From Aporrectodea caliginosa (taxonomy: Eukaryota; Annelida; Clitellata; Crassiclitellata; Lumbricidae), in contig JACEVL010000058.1 in NCBI GenBank assembly GCA_020284085.1, positions 570,001 through 634,000 on the forward strand: a stretch of DNA of 64,000 bases, read 5' to 3'. Position numbers and translations under genes: made by a program. This document shows, piece by piece, positions 37,001 to 49,000 of the stretch. Every line of letters begins with the position of its first letter. Positions within the stretch are counted from its first letter, which is position 1. Below the pieces are notes generated by a model. It saw only the letters and a program-made list of their open reading frames with translations. It had not been told where the DNA came from and made no database searches.

Positions 37001-40000
37001 GTGTTTGTGAATTAGCTGGTGCCTTGCTCTTAGCTTTAGATGTAAACTGGCGGGTAAGATGCAATATAAATTCCCTCTTGGACAACGCAGTGCCACTTGC
37101 CTTATCATGGCTGTTAGAATTCTCTTTAGCAGTTAGGTTCCCATCGCATGTCGAAAGGTGCGACCCCAGTTGGGGCTCATCCTCATGGCTGTCGGGCTCC
37201 TCTTTAGCAGTTAGGTTCCCATCGCATGTCAAAAGGGGCGACCCCAGTTGAGGCTCATCCTCATGGCTAGTAGGCTTCTCTTTAGCAGTTAGGTTCCCAT
37301 CGCATGTCGAAAGGTGCGACCCCAGTTGGGGTTCATCCTCATGGCTGTCGGGCTCCTCTTTAGCAGTTAGGTTCCCATCGTATGTCAAAAGGTGCGACCC
37401 CAGTTGGGGCTCATCCCCACAGCTGTTAGGCTTCTCTTGAGCAGTTAGGTTCCCATCGTATGTCGAAAGGCGCGACCCCAGTTGGGGCTCATCCCCACAG
37501 CTGTTAGGCTTCTCTTGAGCAGTTAGGTTCCCATTGCACGTCGAAAGGTGCGACCCCAGTTGGGGTTCATCCTCATGGCTGTCGGGCTCCTCTTTAGCAG
37601 TTAGGTTCCCATCGTATGTCAAAAGGTGCGACCCCAGTTGGGGCTCATCCCCACAGCTGTTAGGCTTCTCTTGAGCAGTTAGGTTCCCATCGTATGTCGA
37701 AAGGCGCGACCCCAGTTGGGGCTCATCCTCATGGCTGTTAGGGTTCCCTTTAGCGGTTAGGTTCCCATCGTTTGTCAGAAGGCGGAACACCAGTTGGGGC
37801 TCATTCTCATGGCTGCTAAAGTTCCCTTTAGCAGTTAGGTTCCCATCGTTTGTCGGAAGGCGGAACACCAGTTGGGGCCGATCCCCATGGCTGTTAGGGT
37901 TCCCTTTAGCAGTTAGGTTCCCATCGTTTGTCGGAAGGCGGAACACCAGTTGGGGCCGATCCCCATGGCTGTTAGGGTTCCCTTTAGCAACTAGGTTCCC
38001 ATTGTTTGTCGGAAGGCGGAACACCAGTTGGGGCCGGTCCCCACGGCTGTTAGGGTTCCCTTTAGCAGTTAGGTTCCCATCGTATGTCGAAAGGCGCGAC
38101 CCCAGTTGGGGCTCATCCTCATGGCTGTTAGGGTTCCCTTTAGCAGTTAGGTTCCCATTGTTTGTCGGAAGGCGGAACACCAGTTGGGGCCGGTCCCCAT
38201 GGCTGTTAGGGTTCCCTTTAGCAGTTAGGTTCCCATCGTATGTCGAAAGGTGCGACCCCAGTTGGGGCTCATCCTCATGGCTGTTAGGGTTCCCTTTAGC
38301 AGTTAGGTTCCCATCGTTTGTCAGAAGGCGGAACACCAGTTGGGGCCGATCCCCACGGCTGTTAGGGTTCCCTTTAGCAGTTAGGTTCCCATCATTTGTC
38401 GGAAGGCGGAACTCCAGTTGGGGCTCATGCCCATGGCTATTAGGCTTCTCTTGAGCAGTTAGGTTCCCACTGTTTGTCGGAAGGCGGAACACCAGTTGGG
38501 GCTCATCCTCATGGTCGTTAGGGTTCCCTTTAGCAGTTAGGTTCCCATTGTTTGTCGGAAGGCGGAACACCAGTTGGGGCTCATCCTCATGGTCGTTAGG
38601 GTTCCCTTTAGCAGTTAGGTTCCCATTGTTTGTCGGAAGGCGGAACTCCAGTTGGGGATCATCCCCATGGCCATTAGGCTTCTCTTTAGCAGTTTGGTTC
38701 CTATGGTATGTCAAAAGACGCAACCCCTGTTGGGGATCATCCCCATGGCTGTTAGGCTTCTCTTTATCACTAACGTTTTCATCGCATGTCGAAAGGCGCG
38801 ACCCAGTTTGGGGCTCATCGCCAGTGTTAACTTCTTCTACAAGACAGTTCACTTCTTTATCTATAATGTCAAGTTTAGCCTGCTCTGCTGTTAACTGTCC
38901 CACCACTTGTTTAATTCTGACTTTAAGGTTCCTAATTTTGTGTAGACAACGCTCTCGTTGGGCCAATTTTTTCAATAATAAAAACTGAGACGGCGTCTTG
39001 GAAGTACGACTTTCTGTTGCCACTGACCATAAAAAATTACCCACTGGATCAGTTAGGTTCCCATCGTCTGTCGAAATGTGCGACCCCAGTTGGGGCTCCT
39101 CCCCACGGCCATTGGGCTTCTCTTTAGCAGTTAGGTTCCCATCGTTTGTCAAAAGGCGCGACCCCAGTTGGGGCTCCTCCCCACGGCCATTAGGCTTCTC
39201 TTTAGCAGTTTGGTTCCCATCGTTTGTCAAAAGGTGCGACCCCAGTTGGGGCTCATCCCCACGGCTGTTAGGCTTCTCTTTAGCAGTTAGGTTCCCATCG
39301 TTTGTCAAAAGGTGCGACCCCAGTTGGGACTCATCCCCAGTTTTAAAAGCTTCTTCGAGACGGTTCACTTCTTTATCTAATGTCTCAAGCATAGCCTGCG
39401 CTGCTGTCAACTGTACAGCCAATCGTTTAGTTCTGCCTCTTAAGATCCTAATTTTGCTCAGACAACGCTCTTTCGGCCAGTTTTTTCGATAATAAGACCT
39501 GAGCCGGTATCCTGGAAGTACGGCATTCTTCTGCCACTGACTGTAAAAAATTACTGACTGAATCAGTTAGGTTCCCTTCGTTTGTCAAAAGGGGCGACCC
39601 CAGTTGGGGCTCATCCGTACGGCGTTTCTTCTTCTCTTTAGCAGTTAGGTTACCATCGTATGTCAAAAGGCGGGACCCAGTTTGGGGCTCATCCCCAGCG
39701 TTAACAGCTTCTTCGAGACGGCTCACTTCTTTATTTATAGTCTCAAGTTTAGCCTTCTCTGCAGTCAACTGTCCCGCCAACTGTTTACCTCTGGCTCTCA
39801 ACTTCCTAATTTTGTGTAGACAACGCTCTCTCTCGGCCAGTTTACTCGACAATAAGACCCGAGACGGTGCCTTAGATGCCTTAGGAGTACGGCTTTCTGC
39901 TGCCACTGACCGATAAAACTCACTTACTATATCAGAATCCATATTGAACAATGCACGAGACCTATAATACGTTTGCCACGGCACAAACAATGTCCGCAAA

Positions 40001-43000
40001 ACAGTCCGCACAACCTATATAATATTATAATTTATGCAGATTTCACGCCACATCCGGCGTCCAATGTTCGCTATGGCCTGACCCAAAAACGCGCGTGAAC
40101 CAGCGTTTACAGCTAAACTAGGGCGCTCCGACCCAGTTTCATAGCCAGCCAAGACGTTCTACAGCTAAACTAGGGCGCTTCGACCTACTTTCATAGCTAG
40201 CTAAGTCGTCCTACATTCCTTAACGTCTCACGATATGTTTGAACAGAAAACGTAAAGGAATGTTCGAGACGGTTGTGACCTTTTCGATGACCCGTTGAAA
40301 AAAACCCACAAGGCTAAAAATAGCGATAGCGAAAGTGATGGTTGTAGCATTTATTGTTTGTCTACTATTTACGCGTACCCTGTAGTGTTGTTTTAATAAT
40401 GTCTCAATTTTAGTTTCAGTTTTAGTTATGATTGTTAGTCTTCATTTTTAGTTTTAGTTTTAGTTTTTATTGTGTGTCAATATTAGTTTTAGTTTTCGTT
40501 TTAGTTTTTATGGATCAATTTTCGTTTTAGTTTTAGTTTTAGTAAGCTAATTTTAGTTTTAGTTTTAGTTTTAATAAGTTTGTTTCAGTTTTAGTTGTAG
40601 TAATTTAATTTCAGTTTAAGTTTTACCAATTATTTAATTCCACTTAAATTTTAAACACAAAACACTAAATATTCAGGGTTTGGTTGTCCCAGCACCACCA
40701 GTCACTTGAAGTTGGGTAATTTCTCATATTAATAGTGTTCCTAATTATTCGCCATTATTGTATGGGTTTTAGCGTTGGTTGAATACAAGTTGGATTGACG
40801 AAAAGAATTCTTGCTAAATAGATGTCGGATTGATGAAAATAATTTTTACTTAAATAGAAGTTGGATTGATGAAAAGCTTCTTGCTTAAATAGAAGCTGGA
40901 TTGATAAAAAATAATTGCTGTTTAAATAGAAGCTGGATTGATTAAAAGATTTCCTGCTAAATAGAGCCTGGATTGATGAAAAGAATTCTTGCCCAAGTAG
41001 AAGTTGGATTGATGAAAAATAATAATGCTACAGTGGACGAATAATAAAGATTGCTGTGTTGTGCTGTGTTCAACCTAAAGTTGAACACAGCACTTTGTCG
41101 CATCATGCTCAATACTATAATAATAATAATCCCAAAAAGGGCTGTCCTTTGGTCGACATTGATACTCGTCACGCTACAAGTCAGAGACGAGTTAGGCCTT
41201 CGACATTACTGCATTAATTAAGTGAGCTTGTCGCAATAAAGTACCATAGCTTTTGCTAAAATCGAAATAGATGAATTCTTAGCGGAAGGTAAATTAAGAA
41301 AAACTGGAAGTAGCAACATCTCGTTCTCGTTCTCCTGTCGTGTCTTAAATTAGATGAACAGATGTTAGCAAAGCATACCGTTTGCACATAATGCACAAGG
41401 CAGTCTAATACAAATGGTGAATTAAGTAAGTTAAGAAAAAAAATTTAAAATTATTTTTTGATAAATATAGTTTTAGTTTTCGTTTGATCAATTTTCGTTT
41501 CGTTTTAGTTTTTATTGCTACAAATTTCGTTTTAGTTTTAGTTTTCGTTGTCTGCGTATTTTAGTTTTAGTTTTAGTTTTCGTCAACGAAAACGTTCAAT
41601 TTTCGTTAATTGCCATTTTCGTTTTCGTTTTCGTTGACGAAAACAACACTAGTACCCTGGTGGATGAGAATTATAGGCCTATAATTTACATTAAAACGGG
41701 TGCAACAAAACACCAATCCTCTAATAAAACAATCATTATTAAATTTGAAAATAAAAAATCTAATACCCAACGCGAAATCTTTCCGATGTAAGCCACCTTT
41801 TCTATGACCCGGTAAACATAATTATAATAATAATTATTATAATTAATAATGATGATTTGTATAGCGCCGTGCGTTGAAAGCTGTTAGGGCCATAAATAAG
41901 CCAAGAAGCCGGGCTCAAAACATGGTTGCTACCGCTCTACATGTAGAGAGTTCTAAAATCCTAAAGTGCCTGTGCTACAAGCACCATTTAGGGGAGTGGT
42001 ACACGGTCGAAGACAATCATGACACCCCGTGGGGTTTGCCTAGTGTGTGTAGGACCGTGGGTGGAGCTGAACGTTGCGTAACGCTTTTACCAACAGCTTA
42101 GTTATAAATTAATTTTATATTAGCATCGAATGACACTTTCGACACTATGTGATTGAAGTTCAAAATTCGTGCCATTGATTTGAAACTTGACTAAAAACAC
42201 GCAATAGTAATAAATCAACACTTAGTGTTTAATACAATGCCGCTGAAGAAAACAATACCAGCAGATCGTCATTTTACAAAATGTCTGAGCTTCTTCTTCA
42301 AGATACTCACCCGGATATTGTGCGTTCACAATTCACATAGTAATCTAAAATGATTTTTCGTAACAATAAATACGCAACGCTGGGGTGGGTGAGTCTAGGG
42401 AAACGTTACAAAGCGTTATAGGGTGGGTGGGTGAAAAACGGTCATTTTCAGCGTAACATAATTATGCAATGACCCCAAAACAGTTAACTATGGTTATATC
42501 CTCTGTTCTTGAAGCCCCACTGTCACCAAGGAGTGCTCCAACATTCTTTGTGAATCAAGTCTTTGCTGTTATGTATGATACACCATCCATAATCAGCCTA
42601 AGCAACAAGCCGACATAAGAAGTATGCCGCTATGCAAGGCTATCTTACACGGGATCAGTGCGATGACTTCTCTAGAGGGATTCCTTTCACAATTTGCAGA
42701 TCACTTTGAAACATATGGCATGTTCACAGTGTGGTAGAACCAGATGCCACAGGACAAATCCTGACCTAATTACTATTATAGCAATGGCTATTTTCGAACA
42801 TGTTACAAAATACGAAGACCGCCAACACTACAATCTGATTCGAGAACCCAACTGCTAGAGCGAGGCCTGGAGGCCATGATATGGTAACTCAACCTCTCTT
42901 GTCCAAGAGAGAAATTTATATTACGCCATAACCGCATCTAACTGTTTTCCCCAGTCCCTGCATCTGGAATTACTAGCCCTCTCACCTGACCAGTTCCAGA

Positions 43001-46000
43001 AACGCCACAAGACTAAGTACTGACGCCGATTGAGAGCGCTGCTGACTTTGAGCCGTGCTATATAAATGTTCAATTACATTACATTACTTAGTGTTTTAGA
43101 AATTTGGAGTTTATGATCATGACTTATACAATATACAACTGAATTTGATATTGCCCTTTTTCCAAAGGTCAGAAGTGCACACATTATCCACACGACAGAG
43201 CATCAATTACGCAGAGCAACTGTGAGTTAAGGATTTGCTCAAGGTCCCTACACAGTAACCGTCTCATGGGAGGAGGATCGAACCCATGCTCTCTGCGTTA
43301 CAGGCCAAGCGCTCCAACCAATCAGCCACCATGCCACAGAACTTACCGCAACGGAGAGTTGACCATCGCAGAGTGTACAGGGAGCAGAACCGTCTGTAGC
43401 GCCACCTGTCGTGCCTATGATGCCAACTCCAAGTGAACCATCCTGACGACGTTTCTCTTCCTCCTCCTCCAATTTCGCCACTGAGAAAATCACACAAACG
43501 AACAATGCTGAATTCAGCAACAGCATGGAAGATAGATAAGCTACTTGTCTTCATGATATAGGTTTAATAACATACTCAATTAAAAAATAATCTCAAAGGT
43601 AACTGAGTGAGACAGACAGAAAGACAGATAGAAGCAGTGACAGGCAGACAGACACTCACACACACACAGACAGACCAACAGACCAATACATACAGTGTCA
43701 GTTAGACAGACAATCAGTCAGACACAGGCATATAACTCTTAAAATTCTCAGAGAAAATGTTCTCCACTCTTGTCGCATCATTCAAACAGCCAGACACAAA
43801 CAGACAAAAAGCAAGAGACGGCCAGACACAGACAAACTATTGGTCAAACAGAATAAAACAAACTCCCTTACCGACTGCCGCCTCCACGATGTTCACCATA
43901 AGACCTTTGTTCGTGGCCGTCTTTTCGTTGATCTCCTTCGTGATGTTTGTGGCCAATGACTCCAACTCCTTGTTCATATCCTCACGGTTCGTGTAGTGCT
44001 GGTTGAGCCAGACCTCAAACGGATGCACACGACCGCCATCCCCAGCCTCCGTACCAGCCTCATCGTCTCCAGCGCCGAAGGCACCCGCACCCATCACCTA
44101 AAATGCGGTAACATCAGTCCATTTAAATTCCCCAATTCAACGAGAGTTGGCTTCGTTGGACCACATTGTCTGTCCGGAAAGGCAATGTCTGGTCAATTCA
44201 GACATCAATGAAGCCTATCTGACAGTCTTTGTAGCTAGACAGTTACACTACACTGCTCTACACGTATTACATGACATTTATTTACATGATCCACATTACA
44301 TTACACCACATTATATTACACTACACAACTTCACATTACACTACACTGTATTGCAGTGCACCACACTGCAAAGCATCACACTGTAATACATTGCATTACA
44401 CCACATTACATTCAATACACTGCATTAATGCATTACATTAAATTACATTACATCACATTGCATTGCACCACATTGCACGACATCATGCCATTACTGTTTT
44501 ACATTACACTACATTTTAACATTACACCACATTGCATTGCACCACATTGCATTAAATTACACCAAGTCACATCACATTTCACTGTCTTAACATCCATTAC
44601 TTCTGATCCTGAATTTGCTGCACAAAGATCGACAGACCTGGACGAAGTATTCGTGGATTCTCGTTCGAATGAGCGCAGTCGTCTGGTCCTGCGTCGGCCA
44701 TTTTGCCATCCGGGTCGTAAGGTCATCGTATTTGCCCTGGAGCAGAGTCAACTCCGCGTTGAGCTTCTTAACGTGATCCTCGAGTTCCACCAATTCCGCC
44801 CGACCAGCCCCTGGCTGCAGCTCAGGGCGACCATCGCTAATTTAAAAATCACAAAATACAGTCAACAACGGAAGGAAGCAGTTCGTTCTATTTATACAAG
44901 AATAACGCACTCTAATAATCTAACCCACAAAAATAATCTAATCTAATAATCCAATCATTTATATTATAATCTAAACCACAAAAGGATCTAATTTAATCTT
45001 TTCTGCATTATCCACTTGAATTCATAAAAATAATCTAATCTAACAATCTAATACTTTCTATTCTAATCTACTCTAAAAAAAACCCTAATTTAATCTTTTC
45101 AACATTATCTAACTTAATCCACAAAAATAAAATAATCAAATCATTTCTATTTTTTCTAAACTGAATCTACAAAAACAATCTAATCCAATGTAATCTAATC
45201 TCATTGCCTACTTACATTGACATGCCTGCCTTCAAGCTTTTCAACTCTTCGGACAGACTCTGAAGAAAGCAAAAACAAAAACACGATAAATTACAAGAAC
45301 CATTGAATCAATTTGTCATGCAAAATGTTTTTAGTCCATTTTGAAAAACATATGACATGAATATACCAGGAAAAGGATGAGAAAAAACTTACGTTTGCCT
45401 TCTCGGCCAGAGCATCCATCGAGTTTCGCATTGCCAGCAGTGCTGCCATCTGTTTCTGTTGTTCGGCCATCTAGTGACACAAGAGGAATCATAATTATAA
45501 TTACCAACGTTCCTAAAGCAGTATCAGTATCAGTACCACTCAAGCTAAGCTCAAGGCACAAGCTGATTCACGACGCCATATTACAACAGAGGATTTGTAC
45601 CATATACAGAATATTTTATACAGCTGCCAAAATAAATATTTGGGAACACATAAATTCAATTAAAATCAAATAATAAACAAACCAACCGTCTCTTTGAATG
45701 TGTTTAAATGGGCAAAATTGAAGCATTCCAACCACACCCATTCTATAATAAATAAACAAATCGCGGAATAACCATCCCCCAAATCTGGCCCGAGATACTG
45801 GCTTTTTACTTCTGCCTGCTGTCTAAAGACCTTGTTTTCCATGGGGTGCTCATATTGGGAGAAAGTTACTACCGCTTTAGACGTAAACAATACAATACAG
45901 ATATATCTCATACAGACTCGAGTTTCAGAGTCTTGCAAAGCAGCTACAGAAATGTGCAATTACAATCCCTACATTACGTCTTCCCATTATTTCATGCGAA

Positions 46001-49000
46001 ATACAACTGCTTTCGCAAGCAGTACATACCAGAACTGCCCGGCCGTCGTTTGCAGCTGACATTATCGTGATCCTCTGGACTTGAAGTTCGCGCTGAACGA
46101 TCATTTTCACGAGACGATCGAGATGCGATCGGAAGGACGACAGCGCTCGATCCTGCTCTGCTCGAGCCGTCGTCTTATGATCGTCTGCAAGAACCCCGAA
46201 CAGCTCACGCATGCGTTTCTCCAGGTCTGCAATCGCCAACAAACTGCCTTCGTTGTTATCAAAACTGCCTCTGTCAGCATCCATCTTGCCTGCACCACCC
46301 GCATTTATGACAACCGTGGTGTCATCCAGTTTGGTGACCTTTTCCTTCTCCTCCCTCTACAAATAACAAAGGACAAAGTTTCGGCCAACAAGAAAAGAAC
46401 CAACTCTTAGAACGTGTTTAAAGGATGAAATAAACCAACAACACCCATTCTATAAAAAATCCTCCACACTGGCTCACCCATAGCATGTTTTGCAGTACAA
46501 AAGTTCAGTGCTCTCATCAATTTGTAAACAACTGAAGCCTGAAGGCCCTAGGTCCAATGAAAGTGGACTTCAGGAAAAAGACCTTGTGGTCGATGGATAT
46601 TTTGGCTGAAGCACAATAAAAGTAAACCTGCACCAAAACTCCCTTACATATGGCGGTTGTGACTTCTATACACTCGAGTTTCAGACATAGTTTGAGACTA
46701 ACCGTAGCAAACAGTGGAAAGAAGAACGCACAGAATCGATCGTAAACGGCTGAACCAACAACGGCCACGTCTTCTCTCTGACAGGACGTGGCATACAGCA
46801 AACCTGTTACAACACAGCAGAAATTCGTAAACAATGTATTTTACGCGCTACTATTATTATATTGTGGGGCGCGGTGGTGTAGGGGTATGTTCGGTGCCTT
46901 GCAACCGAAGGGTTGCGGGTTCGAATCCACCTCAAGCCGCCGCGTAAGGACCCTGGGCAAGTCCTTCACTCGCAATTGCTCATGCGCTTCGGCGTGAAAC
47001 TCCGATTTAGTGTCCGCGCTGTAGTCGGGAGCGCCTCTGAGTAGACATCTTGAGGGGCGCTATAATAAGTGACCTTAATAAATAAAATAAATAAATAAAT
47101 ATAACACATTTATTATGCACCACTATCTAATGACCAAACAAAATTCAATGGCGATGAACAGTTGTGATGAAGGTCCCTATACAGTAACCGTCTCAGGGGA
47201 GGAAACTTGAACCCGTACTCTACTGGTTACAAGGCGAGCGCTCTAACCAATCAGCTATGGCGTCCCACAACATAACATGTTTACCAAACCAAAAATAAAG
47301 GATTGTGCTCCTGAGTAGATCACCTTGAACGGGTGCTATATAAATCTCTTAAAATAATTAATGAAATCAATATCTTAATCGTGGACGTGGTACAAGCCAG
47401 TCTGTCAACCCAGCGACAAAGGTTCAACTCCTCACCAGAACGAAACATTCTGTTATGTCTGCTCCACCAGTGCCCTCTAGCCATCTCAACTACAAAATGA
47501 GTACATCGACTCGGTTTTGATGAGTGAGTCACAACAAATCATATTTTGGAAATGTAGCGATGGAATCGAGTACTTTCCAATTGAAGTAAATACAGAATCA
47601 AGTCCTAACCAGTAAAGCGAAGATACAGAATCGAATGCTTACCAAAGAGCAGAAGAGGCACAAGGAACAGGAACGGAACGAGGCAGAGACAACCACAACG
47701 ACGTCTTGGCAGACTGGTCCTAGACAGGCAACAGAAGGAACACGCTTGTAATCGCATACATAATCGTAATTTCAAATTTATGTAGCACATTTCCAAGGTA
47801 ATCAGGGAGAGAGATATTGAGCATAACGTACTGATACAGAGAGTTAAGATACAGAGAGATACAGACAGACAGACAACAGACAGACAACAGACAGACAGAG
47901 ACAGACAGACAGACAGAGAGAGTTGAGGACGTCTAAAGCAAGCAGCCCTTCGAATCCTAACAAACCATTTCCCATTCTGAACCTTGTCAGAAGTTATAAT
48001 CAAATTTCGGTTGCACTGTACAGCATTTTAGATGTAGAACAGAAAACGTTTCTTGGTCGTACCTTGAAAGCACGGCCGCATCTGTCACACGAGCCGTTTT
48101 CGTGAAGGTCGACTGAAGAACCGTTTCAATCCACTGCCAGACGGTCACAGTTGATCGGCCTAAAATCAAGAAACAAATCGACACCAGAAACTCATTACAA
48201 TCCAGTCTTTGGCCATCTCTGAACATGATGTACTAGTTTTACTATTATTTTTTACTTAATACCCAAGGCAGTTCTATTCCCTCAGGCGATTAAAACTAAG
48301 TGTAGTGGTCTTCTGGAATGGCCAATCACTCGACAATTTCTGGCTGTTTGAAGGAGCCCCTAAAGGCAACGGCATTGAATTTTATTCATTGAATACTATT
48401 ATTATTATAATTACGCATTTATTAAGAATCACTATCAAACAACTAAGCAACAACTGATGGCACTGAGGAATTGCAAGTGATGGACTTAAACCATCTCAGC
48501 AAAGAAGGCTCGAACCCGTACTCGTTGCATTACAAGGTGAGCGCTCTAACCAGTTGGCTCCTGTGCTTAGTACCAGTAGCTTTAGAAAGCTACCGGTACT
48601 CAGAACATGCAGTCCACAGCGTTAGGGTTCACATTCGAAATGTTAACTCAGTTCACTTACCTGTTAGTTTTGCAGCTGAAATGATTCCAAAGACGGCCCA
48701 GCTGACCAAACCTACCACGAAATAAAACGTATGAGATTTTAAAATTAAGAAAGAAATCCATACAGAATGCAATGCTCTGCAAATAAAATGACCACAGGTA
48801 ATTTAAGGTAAGGTATCTACGTAAAGTAAGGCAAGCTAAGAAAGGCAAAACAAGGCAACAAAAACTTAAGGTGCTAGAGAATAAAACCAAGACCCAACTC
48901 ACAAGATAACAACCAGATCCCAAACAGAAAAATAAACCTGTCGGTAAATCGTCCGCAAAAGACCCAGAAAACAACCAGCGAGCCGACATACGATAATAAA

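Noticed and set aside
37123..38830. CRISPR array or telomere (spaced repeats; TTAGGGTTCCC on the plus strand)
   Set aside because: Units are contiguous 78-bp coding repeats in a eukaryotic gene, with no spacers. TTAGGG arises from the Asn-Ser codons and does not form tandem hexamers.
38002..39492. Plus-strand frames of 130-164 residues opposite the nested gene
   Set aside because: Shadows of the 78-bp repeat on the other strand; shorter and broken many times.
46866..46940. Functional tRNA gene
   Set aside because: Head is joined to a LINE-derived tail and A-rich end, as in a SINE.
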